The notes under the pieces are model-generated. The model saw nothing but the letters and a program-made list of their open reading frames with translations. It did no database searches and had not been told where the DNA came from. Below, one piece after another: positions 1 through 6,660 of a stretch of DNA of 6,859 bases. A program made the position numbers and the translations under genes. Every line of letters begins with the position of its first letter. The first letter of the stretch is position 1. Origin of the DNA: Acetobacteraceae bacterium (GTDB lineage Bacteria; Pseudomonadota; Alphaproteobacteria; Acetobacterales; Acetobacteraceae); assembly GCA_027306955.1 (NCBI GenBank), contig DAHUXX010000038.1, forward strand, positions 1 through 6,859, written 5' to 3'.

Positions 1-451
1 TGCGATCGAAATCCACCAGCCGCTCCAGCGTGCTCCTGAGCGGCGCCGTGTTGTAGTAGCTGGTGGGCGTGCCGGGTGCCAGCCAGTCCATCGGCGTGCG
101 CGGCGCGACGAAGCCCGGCTGGCCGAAGGCCAGCGCCGAGAGCGCGCTGGTCCGCTGGTGCCAGAGCGCGAGCGCGCCGCCGATGCCGGAGGGCCAACAG
201 GCCGATGGCGCCGTGATCTCCTCCCAGAACGCGCGCAGCCGTGCCAGCCGTTCGCCGGGCGCGTTGCCGGCGATGATCGCGGCGTTGATGGCGCCGATCG
301 AGATGCCGGCGATCCAGTCGGGCACATAGTCCGAGGATGCCAGCGCCTCGAAGGCGCCGGCCTGGTAGCTGCCGAGCGCGCCGCCGCCTTGCAGGACGAG
401 CGCCACCTTCTTGTCATAGGAAGCCGGTCGCGCGGGAAATTCGTCGCTCAT
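1..451 (-). CDS. Patatin-like phospholipase (DUF3734 type), N-terminal part, runs off the window
   Basis: The first 150 residues are present; the gene continues beyond base 1. It looks like a patatin-family serine acyl hydrolase, probably cytoplasmic or membrane-associated, acting on lipid or polyester ester bonds. Visible motifs are the glycine-rich oxyanion-hole loop QGGGALGSY at residues 21-29, followed by QAGAFEAL, and the nucleophile elbow GISIG at 49-53 with Ser51 as the catalytic serine. The catalytic Asp lies outside the window. The stretch YYNTAPLRSTLERLVDFD (132-149) resembles the region before the DUF3734 C-terminal domain in bacterial patatin-like proteins. The start at 451 gives a short N-terminus before the first beta strand and has a modest GGGA ribosome site 7-8 bases upstream. 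It is transcribed divergently from the transport operon, so a functional link is not implied. The family is clear; the substrate is unknown. Confidence 0.9.
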   Translation of the reverse strand, partial: MSDEFPARPASYDKKVALVLQGGGALGSYQAGAFEALASSDYVPDWIAGISIGAINAAIIAGNAPGERLARLRAFWEEITAPSACWPSGIGGALALWHQRTSALSALAFGQPGFVAPRTPMDWLAPGTPTSYYNTAPLRSTLERLVDFDR

Positions 452-530
452 TGCAACATCCCAACCACTGTGTCCTGTTCCATCAGCCACGAAAGGGCCG
501 TCATTTGTCGGACCTGCCGCCGGTCCCGGC

Positions 531-602
531 GATGCGTTCGTTCCCTGGGCGCGCGAGGTTACAATCGGTTCGCCCGTCCACGCCACCGCAACGAACGGCA
601 TC
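531..602. repeat. Imperfect long-spaced inverted repeat with CGAACG-type motifs in the divergent intergenic region
   Basis: The left arm at 531-542 (GATGCGTTCGTT) matches the reverse complement of the right arm at 590-602 (AACGAACGGCATC) except for one extra base, with 47 bases between the arms. The core CGAACGG occurs at 592-598 and again at 610-616, exactly 18 bases apart in the same orientation. Related reverse-strand copies are at 535-540 (CGTTCG) and 566-572 (CGGTTCG). The second direct copy ends 9 bases before the candidate -35 box at 626. The spacing and position would suit binding sites for a transcription regulator serving one or both divergent genes, but that is inference. No regulator gene is visible in the window. 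Confidence 0.4.
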
Positions 603-625
603 CACCGTCCGAACGGGCGCCCACG

Positions 626-654
626 TTGACAGCGGCGCGCCGGCCTTCTTAGGT
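626..654 (+). promoter_or_regulatory. Candidate sigma-70-type promoter of the TRAP operon
   Basis: A perfect TTGACA -35 hexamer lies at 626-631. With a 17-base spacer the -10 position is TTAGGT at 649-654, a poor match to TATAAT that keeps only the first and last T. Transcription would begin near 660-662 and give a leader of about 45 bases ahead of the GTG at 708. It is the only good -35 in the intergenic region on this strand. The weak -10 would fit a promoter that needs an activator. I see no equally convincing promoter for the leftward patatin gene. Confidence 0.35.
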
Positions 655-693
655 GCCGCAAAGCCAAGCAACAGGGTCGCGCCAGCGATCCAC

Positions 694-700
694 AAGGAGG
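694..700 (+). promoter_or_regulatory. Strong ribosome binding site that fixes the GTG start of the solute-binding protein
   Basis: AAGGAGG lies 7 bases before the GTG at 708, which is near-ideal complementarity and spacing. The next in-frame ATG is Met27, inside the hydrophobic part of the signal peptide, so the GTG is the start that keeps an intact export signal. Confidence 0.85.
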
Positions 701-707
701 AAACCCA

Positions 708-1736
708 GTGGAGAACACCTTGATTCCGGCCCGCCGCCCGCTTTCGCGCCGTGCGGCGCTCGCCCTCGGCACCGCCGCGCTGGCCATGCCCGCCATCGCC
801 GGCGCGCAGACGAAGTTCGTCTACAAATACGCCAACAACGTGCCCCTGACGCACCCGCTTAACATCCGCGCCAAGGCGATGGCCGAGGCGGTGGCCAAGG
901 ACACGAACGGCGGGCTGGAGATCAAGATCTTCCCCAACAACCAGCTTGGTGGCGACACCGACATGCTGAGCCAGCTGCGCGCCGGGGGCATCCAGTTCTT
1001 CACCCTCTCCGGCCTCATCCTCTCGACGCTGGTGCCGGCGGCCTCAATCAACGGCATCGGCTTCGCCTTCCCCAACTACCCCACGGTGTGGAAGGCGATG
1101 GACGGCCCGCTTGGCGCCTATATCCGGGGCCAGATCGCGAAGTCCGGCCTCGTCGCCATGGAGAAGATCTGGGACAACGGCTTCCGCCAGACCACCTCCG
1201 CGACCAAACCGATTAGGACGCCGCAGGATTTCGTGGGCTTCAAGATCCGCGTACCGCCCTCGCCCCTGTGGACTTCGATGTTCAAGGCGTTTGGCGCAGC
1301 GCCCACCTCGATCAACTTTTCCGAGGTCTATTCCGCGCTGCAGACCCACCTCGTCGACGGCCAGGAGAACCCGCTCGCCATCATCGAGGTGGCGAAGCTG
1401 TATGAGGTCCAGAAATACTGCGCGTTGACCAACCACATGTGGGACGGGTTCTGGTTCCTCGCCAACGGCGCCGCATGGAAGAAGCTGCCGGCGGAGATGC
1501 AGGCGGTGTTCACCAAGCACGTGAACGAGGCGGCGCTGCTCGAGCGCACTGACGTCGAGAAGCTCAACGCCGGCCTCCAGTCTCAGCTCGCCGCCAAGGG
1601 CCTGGTGTTCAACACGGTCGACGCCACGCCGTTCCGCGACAAGCTGCGCTCGGCCGGGTTCTATGCCGAGTGGCACAAGAAATACGGCGACGCGGCCTGG
1701 AAGCTGCTCGAGAACTCCGTGGGTAGCCTCGGCTGA
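708..1736 (+). CDS. dctP: TRAP transporter periplasmic solute-binding protein (DctP family)
   Basis: This is the extracytoplasmic binding subunit of a tripartite ATP-independent periplasmic transporter; it captures a substrate, usually an organic acid, for the permease encoded next. The 342-residue length is normal for the family. Residues 1-33 form an export signal: SRRAAL at 13-18 is a twin-arginine-type motif, followed by a hydrophobic stretch and a likely cleavage after AGA33. The mature protein starts with the first beta strand (KFVYKYANNVPLTHP). Family landmarks are the FPNNQLGGD loop (75-83), DNGFRQ (156-161), FKIRVPP (178-184) and the GQENP segment (218-222). Arg181 corresponds to the conserved arginine that salt-bridges the substrate carboxylate in family members, which supports an acidic ligand; the exact ligand cannot be inferred. 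It is the first gene of the operon and begins with GTG. The symbol dctP denotes the family role, not proven dicarboxylate specificity. Confidence 0.93.
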   Translation: MENTLIPARRPLSRRAALALGTAALAMPAIAGAQTKFVYKYANNVPLTHPLNIRAKAMAEAVAKDTNGGLEIKIFPNNQLGGDTDMLSQLRAGGIQFFTLSGLILSTLVPAASINGIGFAFPNYPTVWKAMDGPLGAYIRGQIAKSGLVAMEKIWDNGFRQTTSATKPIRTPQDFVGFKIRVPPSPLWTSMFKAFGAAPTSINFSEVYSALQTHLVDGQENPLAIIEVAKLYEVQKYCALTNHMWDGFWFLANGAAWKKLPAEMQAVFTKHVNEAALLERTDVEKLNAGLQSQLAAKGLVFNTVDATPFRDKLRSAGFYAEWHKKYGDAAWKLLENSVGSLG

Positions 1737-1762
1737 CCCCGCGCCTGGGAGAAGGCGATGCG

Positions 1763-3598
1763 ATGAGCGTTCTGGCGGCGCCGCGGCGGGATCTGCTCGG
1801 CGCCCTCGAAGCCGCCATCGGCACCGCGACGGAGCTGGCGGCGGCCGCGCTGGTGCTCGCCGAGATTCTGCTGCTGCTCGCCGGCGTCATCGCGCGCTAC
1901 GGGTTCGACCGGCCGCTCGTCTGGTCCGACGAGTTGGCCTCGATGCTGTTCCTCTGGCTCGCCATGCTCGGTGCGGCGATTGCGCTGCGCCGCGCCGAGC
2001 ACATGCTCATGACCGCGCTGGTTGCGCGCGCGGACGCGCGGCGCAAGCCGTTGCTCGATGCGCTGGCGCTTGCCGCCTCGGTGCTGTTCCTCGCGCTGCT
2101 GCTCGGCCCCACCTTCGCCTACGCGAACGAGCAAGCGGCGATCACCACGCCGGCGATGCAGATCTCGGATGCCTGGCGCGCTTCCGCGCTGCCCGCGGGC
2201 ACGCTGGCCATGCTGCTGGTGGCGATGGTGCGGCTGCTGCGATGCGGACGCGCGGGCCTGGTCGCGGTGGTTTGCGTCGGGATCCTCGCCGGTGCCTTTG
2301 CGCTCGGCGGCCCGGTCTTTCCCGGCCTCGGTAACTTCAACCTGCTGATCTTCTTTGTGGGGGTCGTCGCGGCGCTGGTCTTCGCCGGCGTGCCGATCGC
2401 CTTCGCCTTCGGTCTCGCTGCCTACGCCTACCTCGCGCTCGCGGCCGGCATACCGCTCGCGATCCTGGTCGGGCGCATCGACGAGGGGATGTCCAGCCTC
2501 ATCCTGCTCGCCGTGCCGCTCTTCGTCTTCCTCGGCCTGCTGATCGAGATGACGGGCATGGCGCGCGCCATGGTCACCTTCCTCGCGGGCCTGCTCGGGC
2601 ATGTGCGCGGCGGCATGCACTACGTGCTGGTCGCGGGGATGTACCTCGTCTCCGGCATTTCCGGCTCCAAGGCCGCGGACATGGCGGCGATCGCGCCGGT
2701 GCTCTTCCCCGAGATGCGCGCGCGCGGCGCCGATGCCGGCGACCTCGTCGCTCTGCTCTCCGCGACCGGTGCGCAGACCGAGACGGTGCCACCGAGCCTC
2801 GTGCTCATCACCATCGGTTCCGTCACTGGCGTTTCCATCGCCGCCCTCTTCACCGGCGGTCTGCTCCCCGGCCTGGTGGTGTCGGTCCTGCTGTGCATCG
2901 TCGTCTGGCGCCGGCGCCGCGGCGACACGCCGCTCCCACGCACGCCGCGCGCGGAGGTGCTGCGCTCCTTTGTCGTCGCCCTTCCGGCGCTGGTGCTGCC
3001 GTTCCTGATCCGTTTCACGGTGATGGACGGAATCGCGACCGCGACGGAGGTCTCGACTGTCGGCATCGCCTACGCGACGCTGGTCGGACTTCTGCTCTAC
3101 CGCCGCTTCGACTGGCGGCGCCTGGTGCCGATGCTGGTGGAAACAGCCTCGCTCTCAGGCGCGATCCTGATGATCATCGGCACCGCGACCGGCATGGCAT
3201 GGGGCCTCACGCAATCCGGCTTCTCGCAGGCGCTCGCGGCGGCGATGCGCGGCTTGCCGGGTGGCCACTACACGTTCATGGCCGCCTCGATCGTGACCTT
3301 CATCGTGCTCGGCTCGGTGCTGGAGGGTATTCCCGCCATCGTGCTGTTCGGGCCATTGCTGTTTCCCATCGCGCGCGAGGTCGGCATCAACGAGGTGCAC
3401 TATGCGATGGTGGTGATCCTCTCGATGGGGATCGGCCTGTTCGCGCCGCCCTTCGGCGTCGGCTACTACACCGCCTGCGCCATCGGCCGGGTGGATCCCG
3501 CCGAGGGCATGCGCGCGATGACGCCGTATATCCTGACGCTGCTGGTCGGCACGCTGCTGATCGCCTTCCTGCCTTGGATCTCGACGGGATTCCTGTGA
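1763..3598 (+). CDS. Fused TRAP transporter permease (DctQ small subunit plus DctM large subunit)
   Basis: This is the inner-membrane part of the TRAP transporter, which moves the substrate delivered by the upstream binding protein, in known members driven by a Na+ gradient. At 611 residues it fuses both membrane subunits. Residues 1-160 are DctQ-like: a helix at about 23-43, then the family signature from ARYGFDRPLVWSDELA (44-59) to FLWLAMLGAAIALRRAEHM (63-81), and further helices near 98-117 and 143-158. A hydrophobic segment at about 164-183 connects the domains. From about 192 the protein is DctM-like, with SGISGSKAADMAAIAPVLFP (297-316), TETVPPSLVL (339-348), ATEVSTVGIAYATLVG (427-442) and GIGLFAPPFGVG (556-567). 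The start at 1763 lies 26 bases after the previous stop, with GAAGG at 1751-1755 as ribosome site. The stop overlaps the start of the next gene. Fused QM permeases are known, for example in sialic acid TRAP systems. Confidence 0.93.
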   Translation: MSVLAAPRRDLLGALEAAIGTATELAAAALVLAEILLLLAGVIARYGFDRPLVWSDELASMLFLWLAMLGAAIALRRAEHMLMTALVARADARRKPLLDALALAASVLFLALLLGPTFAYANEQAAITTPAMQISDAWRASALPAGTLAMLLVAMVRLLRCGRAGLVAVVCVGILAGAFALGGPVFPGLGNFNLLIFFVGVVAALVFAGVPIAFAFGLAAYAYLALAAGIPLAILVGRIDEGMSSLILLAVPLFVFLGLLIEMTGMARAMVTFLAGLLGHVRGGMHYVLVAGMYLVSGISGSKAADMAAIAPVLFPEMRARGADAGDLVALLSATGAQTETVPPSLVLITIGSVTGVSIAALFTGGLLPGLVVSVLLCIVVWRRRRGDTPLPRTPRAEVLRSFVVALPALVLPFLIRFTVMDGIATATEVSTVGIAYATLVGLLLYRRFDWRRLVPMLVETASLSGAILMIIGTATGMAWGLTQSGFSQALAAAMRGLPGGHYTFMAASIVTFIVLGSVLEGIPAIVLFGPLLFPIAREVGINEVHYAMVVILSMGIGLFAPPFGVGYYTACAIGRVDPAEGMRAMTPYILTLLVGTLLIAFLPWISTGFL

Positions 3599-5211
3599 TG
3601 AACGCTCCGCGTGGCGGCGTCGTACCGATCTCGAAACGGGTGATGAACCTAGCGCACCTGCCACGCGCGGCGGCGCGGCGGCAGGCGGGGGAGCTGGCGC
3701 TGGTGTGGGGCGGGCGGCACTGGACCTGGGCGGAGCTGGAGGCGCGCATCGCCGCCCTTGCCGCCGGGCTCGCGGCGCTGGGGCTGGCGAAGGGCGAGCG
3801 CGTGCTGGTGCAGTCGCGCAACTGCAACCAGATGCTGGAGGCGATGTTCGCCTGCTTTCGCATCGGCGCCGTCTATGTGCCGACCAATTTCCGCCAGACG
3901 CCGGACGAGGTCGCCGGTCTCGCGCGCACCGCGGGTACGGCCGCGATGATCTGCCAGGCGGAGTTCACGGCGCACGCGGCGGCGGTGCGTGACGCCGTGG
4001 CGCCGCGCATGATGCTCGCGATCGGGCAGGCCGAATTCGGCGAGGACGTGGACGCGGTCATCGCGCGGCACCGGGGCGCGCTCTCGCCGCTCGCGGACGT
4101 GGAGTACGACGATCCCTGCTGGTTCTTCTTCACTTCCGGCACCACGGGCCGGCCCAAGGCCGCGGTGCTGACGCACGGGCAGATGGGCTTCGTCGTCACC
4201 AGCCATCTCTGCGACCTGATGCCAGGGACGACGCACCGCGACGCCTCGCTGGTGCTGGCACCGCTGTCGCACGTCGCGGGCGTGCACGCGCTGACGCAGG
4301 TCGCGCGCGGCGCCAAGACGGTGATGCTTGCCTCCGACCGGCTCGACGTGGAGGAAGCCTGGTCGCTGGTGGAGCGCTGGCGCATCACCAACATGTTCAC
4401 CGTGCCGACCATCGTGAAGCTGCTGGTCGAGCATCCCTCGGCGAACAGATACGACCATTCGTCGTTGCGCTATGTCATCTATGCCGGCGCGCCGATGTAC
4501 CGGGAAGACCAGAAGCGCGCGCTCGCCACGCTCGGCAAGGTGCTCGTCCAGTATTTTGGCCTCGGCGAGGTCACGGGCAACATCACCGTCCTGCCGCCGG
4601 AATGGCACGAGGCGGAGGACGGGCCGCACGCGCGGATCGGCACCTGCGGGTTCGAGCGCACGGCCATGCAGGTCTCGATCCAGGACGACGACGGGCGGGA
4701 GCTGCCGCCGGGCGAGACCGGGGAGATCTGCGTCTGCGGCCCGGCCGTCTTCGCCGGCTACTACGACAATGAAGAGGCGAACGCGAAGGCGTTCCGCGAC
4801 GGCTGGTTCCGCACGGGCGATCTCGGCCACATGGACGCGGAGGGTTTCGTCTACATCACCGGCCGTGCCTCCGACATGTACATCTCGGGCGGCTCCAACA
4901 TCCATCCGCGCGAGGTGGAGGAGAAGCTGCTCACGCACCCTGCTGTCCTCGAATGCGCGGTGTTTGGCGTGCCGGACGCGACGTGGGGCGAGGTGGGGGT
5001 CGCCGTCTGCGTGCTGCGCGCGGGAGAGGAGCTGGATGCGGTCGCGCTGCTCTCCTGGCTCGGCGACAGGATCACGCGCTACAAGCTGCCGCGCCGCGTC
5101 GAGTTCTGGGAATCTCTGCCGAAATCCGCATACGGCAAGCTTGCGAAAAAGGACATCCGCGCGGAGCTCCTTCGCCGCGACGAAGCGAGCGAGGGCGGCG
5201 CGCGTGGCTGA
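3598..5211 (+). CDS. AMP-forming acyl-CoA synthetase (acyl-activating enzyme superfamily)
   Basis: This cytoplasmic ligase probably joins a carboxylic acid to coenzyme A through an acyl-adenylate, using ATP. Its 537 residues cover the full family length. Visible motifs are the phosphate-binding loop TSGTTGRPKAAV (179-190), the adenine-binding region YFGLGEVTG (319-327), GWFRTGDLG (402-410), the hinge region GRASDMYISGGSNIHPREVE (422-441) and the C-terminal PKSAYGKLAKKD (508-519), where Lys514 aligns with the catalytic lysine of adenylate formation. All essential elements are present, so it should be active. Two positions are off the broad consensus: Gly323 where Thr usually precedes the Glu, and Ser425 where Lys is common after GR. 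The ATG at 3598 overlaps the permease stop as TGATG, pointing to translational coupling; Met16 (3643) is an alternative start with a weaker ribosome site. The substrate class (fatty, aromatic or other) cannot be decided here, but coupling to a TRAP importer suggests it is the imported acid. Confidence 0.92.
   Translation: MNAPRGGVVPISKRVMNLAHLPRAAARRQAGELALVWGGRHWTWAELEARIAALAAGLAALGLAKGERVLVQSRNCNQMLEAMFACFRIGAVYVPTNFRQTPDEVAGLARTAGTAAMICQAEFTAHAAAVRDAVAPRMMLAIGQAEFGEDVDAVIARHRGALSPLADVEYDDPCWFFFTSGTTGRPKAAVLTHGQMGFVVTSHLCDLMPGTTHRDASLVLAPLSHVAGVHALTQVARGAKTVMLASDRLDVEEAWSLVERWRITNMFTVPTIVKLLVEHPSANRYDHSSLRYVIYAGAPMYREDQKRALATLGKVLVQYFGLGEVTGNITVLPPEWHEAEDGPHARIGTCGFERTAMQVSIQDDDGRELPPGETGEICVCGPAVFAGYYDNEEANAKAFRDGWFRTGDLGHMDAEGFVYITGRASDMYISGGSNIHPREVEEKLLTHPAVLECAVFGVPDATWGEVGVAVCVLRAGEELDAVALLSWLGDRITRYKLPRRVEFWESLPKSAYGKLAKKDIRAELLRRDEASEGGARG
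5191..5195 (+). promoter_or_regulatory. Ribosome binding site that supports the overlapping GTG start of the PCC/DUF296 gene
   Basis: GAGGG ends 8 bases before GTG 5204, inside the 3' end of the ligase gene. The frame stays open far upstream, so this site and the start of sequence similarity to the family are what place the start here. Confidence 0.6.
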
Positions 5212-6049
5212 ACGCTTCATCCGCCAGCCTGGCGCGCCCCGGCCGCGGCGCATCGCCGCCGTCGCTGCCGGCGCCATCCCGGTCGAGGCGGAGCTGCCGC
5301 CGGGGGGGCTGTTGCTCGATACGGTTGCGGAACTTGTTGCGCGCCACGGCGCGGAGTCCGCATGCCTCGCGCTCGCGGGTGGCGGGTTCGGACCGTTGGG
5401 CTATGTCATCCCCGCCTTGTCGCCGGATGCGTCCCATGCCGCGTTCTACAGCGCGCCGCGCCGCCCAACCGGGATCACGCGGCTCGACGCGGCGGCGATC
5501 ACGGTCGGTTGGCGTGACGGCGCCCCGTTCTTCCACTGCCACGCGCTTTGGACGGAGGCGGACGGTAAGCTGGGCTGCGGCCACGTGCTGCCGGAGGAGA
5601 CCGTCATCGCGGCGCCGATTCGTGCGACGGGCGCGGCCCTCCTCGGTGCGCGGTTCGAGGCGACCCAGGACGAGGAAACCGGCTTCCGGCTGTTCTCGCC
5701 CGTCGCCACCGGGACCAGGCCACCCGCGCGCGCCATCCCCGGCCTGGCGTTGCGCCTGGCGCCAAACCAGGACCTGGTGCGGGCGCTGGAAAATGCCGCC
5801 GTCGAGGCGCGGCTCGGGCGGGCGGCGGTGCGCGGGGGTGTCGCCAGCACCATCGGCGCGCGCTTCGCCGACGCGCCGCCGATCGCGGGCTTCGCCACCG
5901 AGCTGCTGGTCACGCGCGGGATCGTCGGCGATGCGTCGGAGCTCGACATCGCCATCGTCGATCTCGAGGGCAGCATCGGAAGCGGGCGCGTCGTCGCCGG
6001 CGACAATCCGGTGCTCATGACATTCGAGGGCTTCCTGGAAGCCGTCTGA
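5204..6049 (+). CDS. Tandem PCC/DUF296-domain protein of unknown function
   Basis: The 281-residue protein has no signal peptide or membrane segment, so it should be cytoplasmic. The first PCC (DUF296) domain spans about residues 33-167: GGLLLDTVAELVARHG (34-49), LALAGGGFGPLGYVIP (55-70), PFFHCHALW (108-116), LGCGHVLPEE (123-132) and an ETGFRLF ending (158-164). In PCC proteins His residues at these places bind a metal; here they would be His111, His113 and His127. A second, more divergent copy covers about 186-280 (RLAPNQDLVRALENAA, AIVDLEG, GRVVAGDNPVLMTFEGFLEA). Aligned on GRVVAGD it carries Ile251, Asp253 and Asp267 in place of the three histidines. Plant relatives with AT-hooks bind DNA, but no AT-hook is visible here. 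The GTG start overlaps the ligase by 8 bases, which points to co-translation with it. A metal-dependent enzyme or ligand-binding role in the same pathway is inference; no reaction can be assigned. Confidence 0.82.
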   Translation: MAERFIRQPGAPRPRRIAAVAAGAIPVEAELPPGGLLLDTVAELVARHGAESACLALAGGGFGPLGYVIPALSPDASHAAFYSAPRRPTGITRLDAAAITVGWRDGAPFFHCHALWTEADGKLGCGHVLPEETVIAAPIRATGAALLGARFEATQDEETGFRLFSPVATGTRPPARAIPGLALRLAPNQDLVRALENAAVEARLGRAAVRGGVASTIGARFADAPPIAGFATELLVTRGIVGDASELDIAIVDLEGSIGSGRVVAGDNPVLMTFEGFLEAV

Positions 6050-6059
6050 GAGGGAAACG

Positions 6060-6638
6060 ATGGACACGCCGATCAGCCGCTTCGCGGTGCCGGAACTCGC
6101 GGACATGGAGCCGGACATCCGCGAGAAGATCCTCGCGGTGCAGGAAAAGGCCGGCTTCGTGCCAAACGTCTTCCTCGCGCTCGCACACCGGCCGGAGGAG
6201 TTCCGCGCCTTCTTCGGCTATCACGACGCGCTGATGGAGCGCGACAGCGGCCTCACCAAGGCCGAGCGCGAAATGATCGTCGTCGCCACCAGCGGCGCCA
6301 ACCAGTGCCTCTATTGCGTCGTGGCGCACGGCGCGATCCTGCGCATCCGCGCCCGCGCGCCGCGCATCGCCGACCAGGTGGCGACCAACTGGCGCAAGGC
6401 CGAAATCACGGAGCGCCAGCGCGCGATGCTCGCCTTCGCCATGCGCGTCTCGCGCGAGGCGGAGACGGTGAACGAGGCGGACATCGCCGCGCTGGAGGCG
6501 CACGGGTTCACGCGCGAGGACGTGTGGGACATCGGCGCGATCGCGGCGTTCTTCGCGCTGTCCAACCGGCTCGCGAACCTGATCAGCCTCAGGCCGAACG
6601 ACGAATTCTACCTGATGGGCAGGCTGCCGAAGGCGTAG
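6060..6638 (+). CDS. AhpD-like peroxidase-related protein (carboxymuconolactone decarboxylase superfamily)
   Basis: The 192-residue all-alpha protein matches the 'uncharacterized peroxidase-related enzyme' branch of the AhpD/CMD superfamily. The N-terminal PNVFLALAHRPEEFRAFFGYHDALM (35-59) is typical of that branch. The redox centre is ANQCLYCVVAHG (80-91): Cys83, Cys86 and His90 plus Glu71, which keep the spacing of Glu118, Cys130, Cys133 and His137 in Mycobacterium AhpD. Tyr85 stands where AhpD has a second histidine (His132). It probably performs thiol-dependent peroxide or other redox chemistry in the cytoplasm, but members of this branch have few proven activities. The start at 6060 is 10 bases after the PCC gene stop, and its ribosome site GAGAGGG (6048-6054) overlaps that stop codon. 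It is therefore probably the last gene of the operon, since the next gene converges on it. Confidence 0.88.
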   Translation: MDTPISRFAVPELADMEPDIREKILAVQEKAGFVPNVFLALAHRPEEFRAFFGYHDALMERDSGLTKAEREMIVVATSGANQCLYCVVAHGAILRIRARAPRIADQVATNWRKAEITERQRAMLAFAMRVSREAETVNEADIAALEAHGFTREDVWDIGAIAAFFALSNRLANLISLRPNDEFYLMGRLPKA

Positions 6639-6660
6639 CGAGGCTGGGCGGCGTCCCGCG

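Noticed and set aside
1758..1766. Two-codon mini-frame ATG-CGA-TGA overlapping the permease start
   Set aside because: Most likely chance from the GATGCGATG sequence; no reason to think it is used as a leader peptide.
1661..2620. A 319-codon minus-strand frame across the permease gene
   Set aside because: Low-complexity, highly charged translation opposite a clear membrane protein; shadow of the permease codons.
2893..3597. Upstream extension of the ligase frame into the permease gene
   Set aside because: The extension translates to Arg/Ala/Gly/His-rich sequence unlike any ligase domain, while the ATG at 3598 gives a normal-length enzyme and overlaps the permease stop.
3643..3645. Alternative ATG start of the ligase (Met16, MNLAHLP)
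   Set aside because: Plausible because family members often begin near this point, but its ribosome site is weak and the TGATG coupling at 3598 is more convincing. Not fully excluded.
4472..5203. Upstream extension of the PCC/DUF296 frame into the ligase gene
   Set aside because: The added residues are Arg/Ser-rich shadow sequence; the family similarity begins after GTG 5204, which has a ribosome site.
3649..5277. A 542-codon open frame on the minus strand opposite the ligase gene
   Set aside because: It mirrors the GC-rich codon pattern of the real ligase, has an Arg/His/Ala/Asp-rich composition and no family motifs, so it is an antisense shadow.
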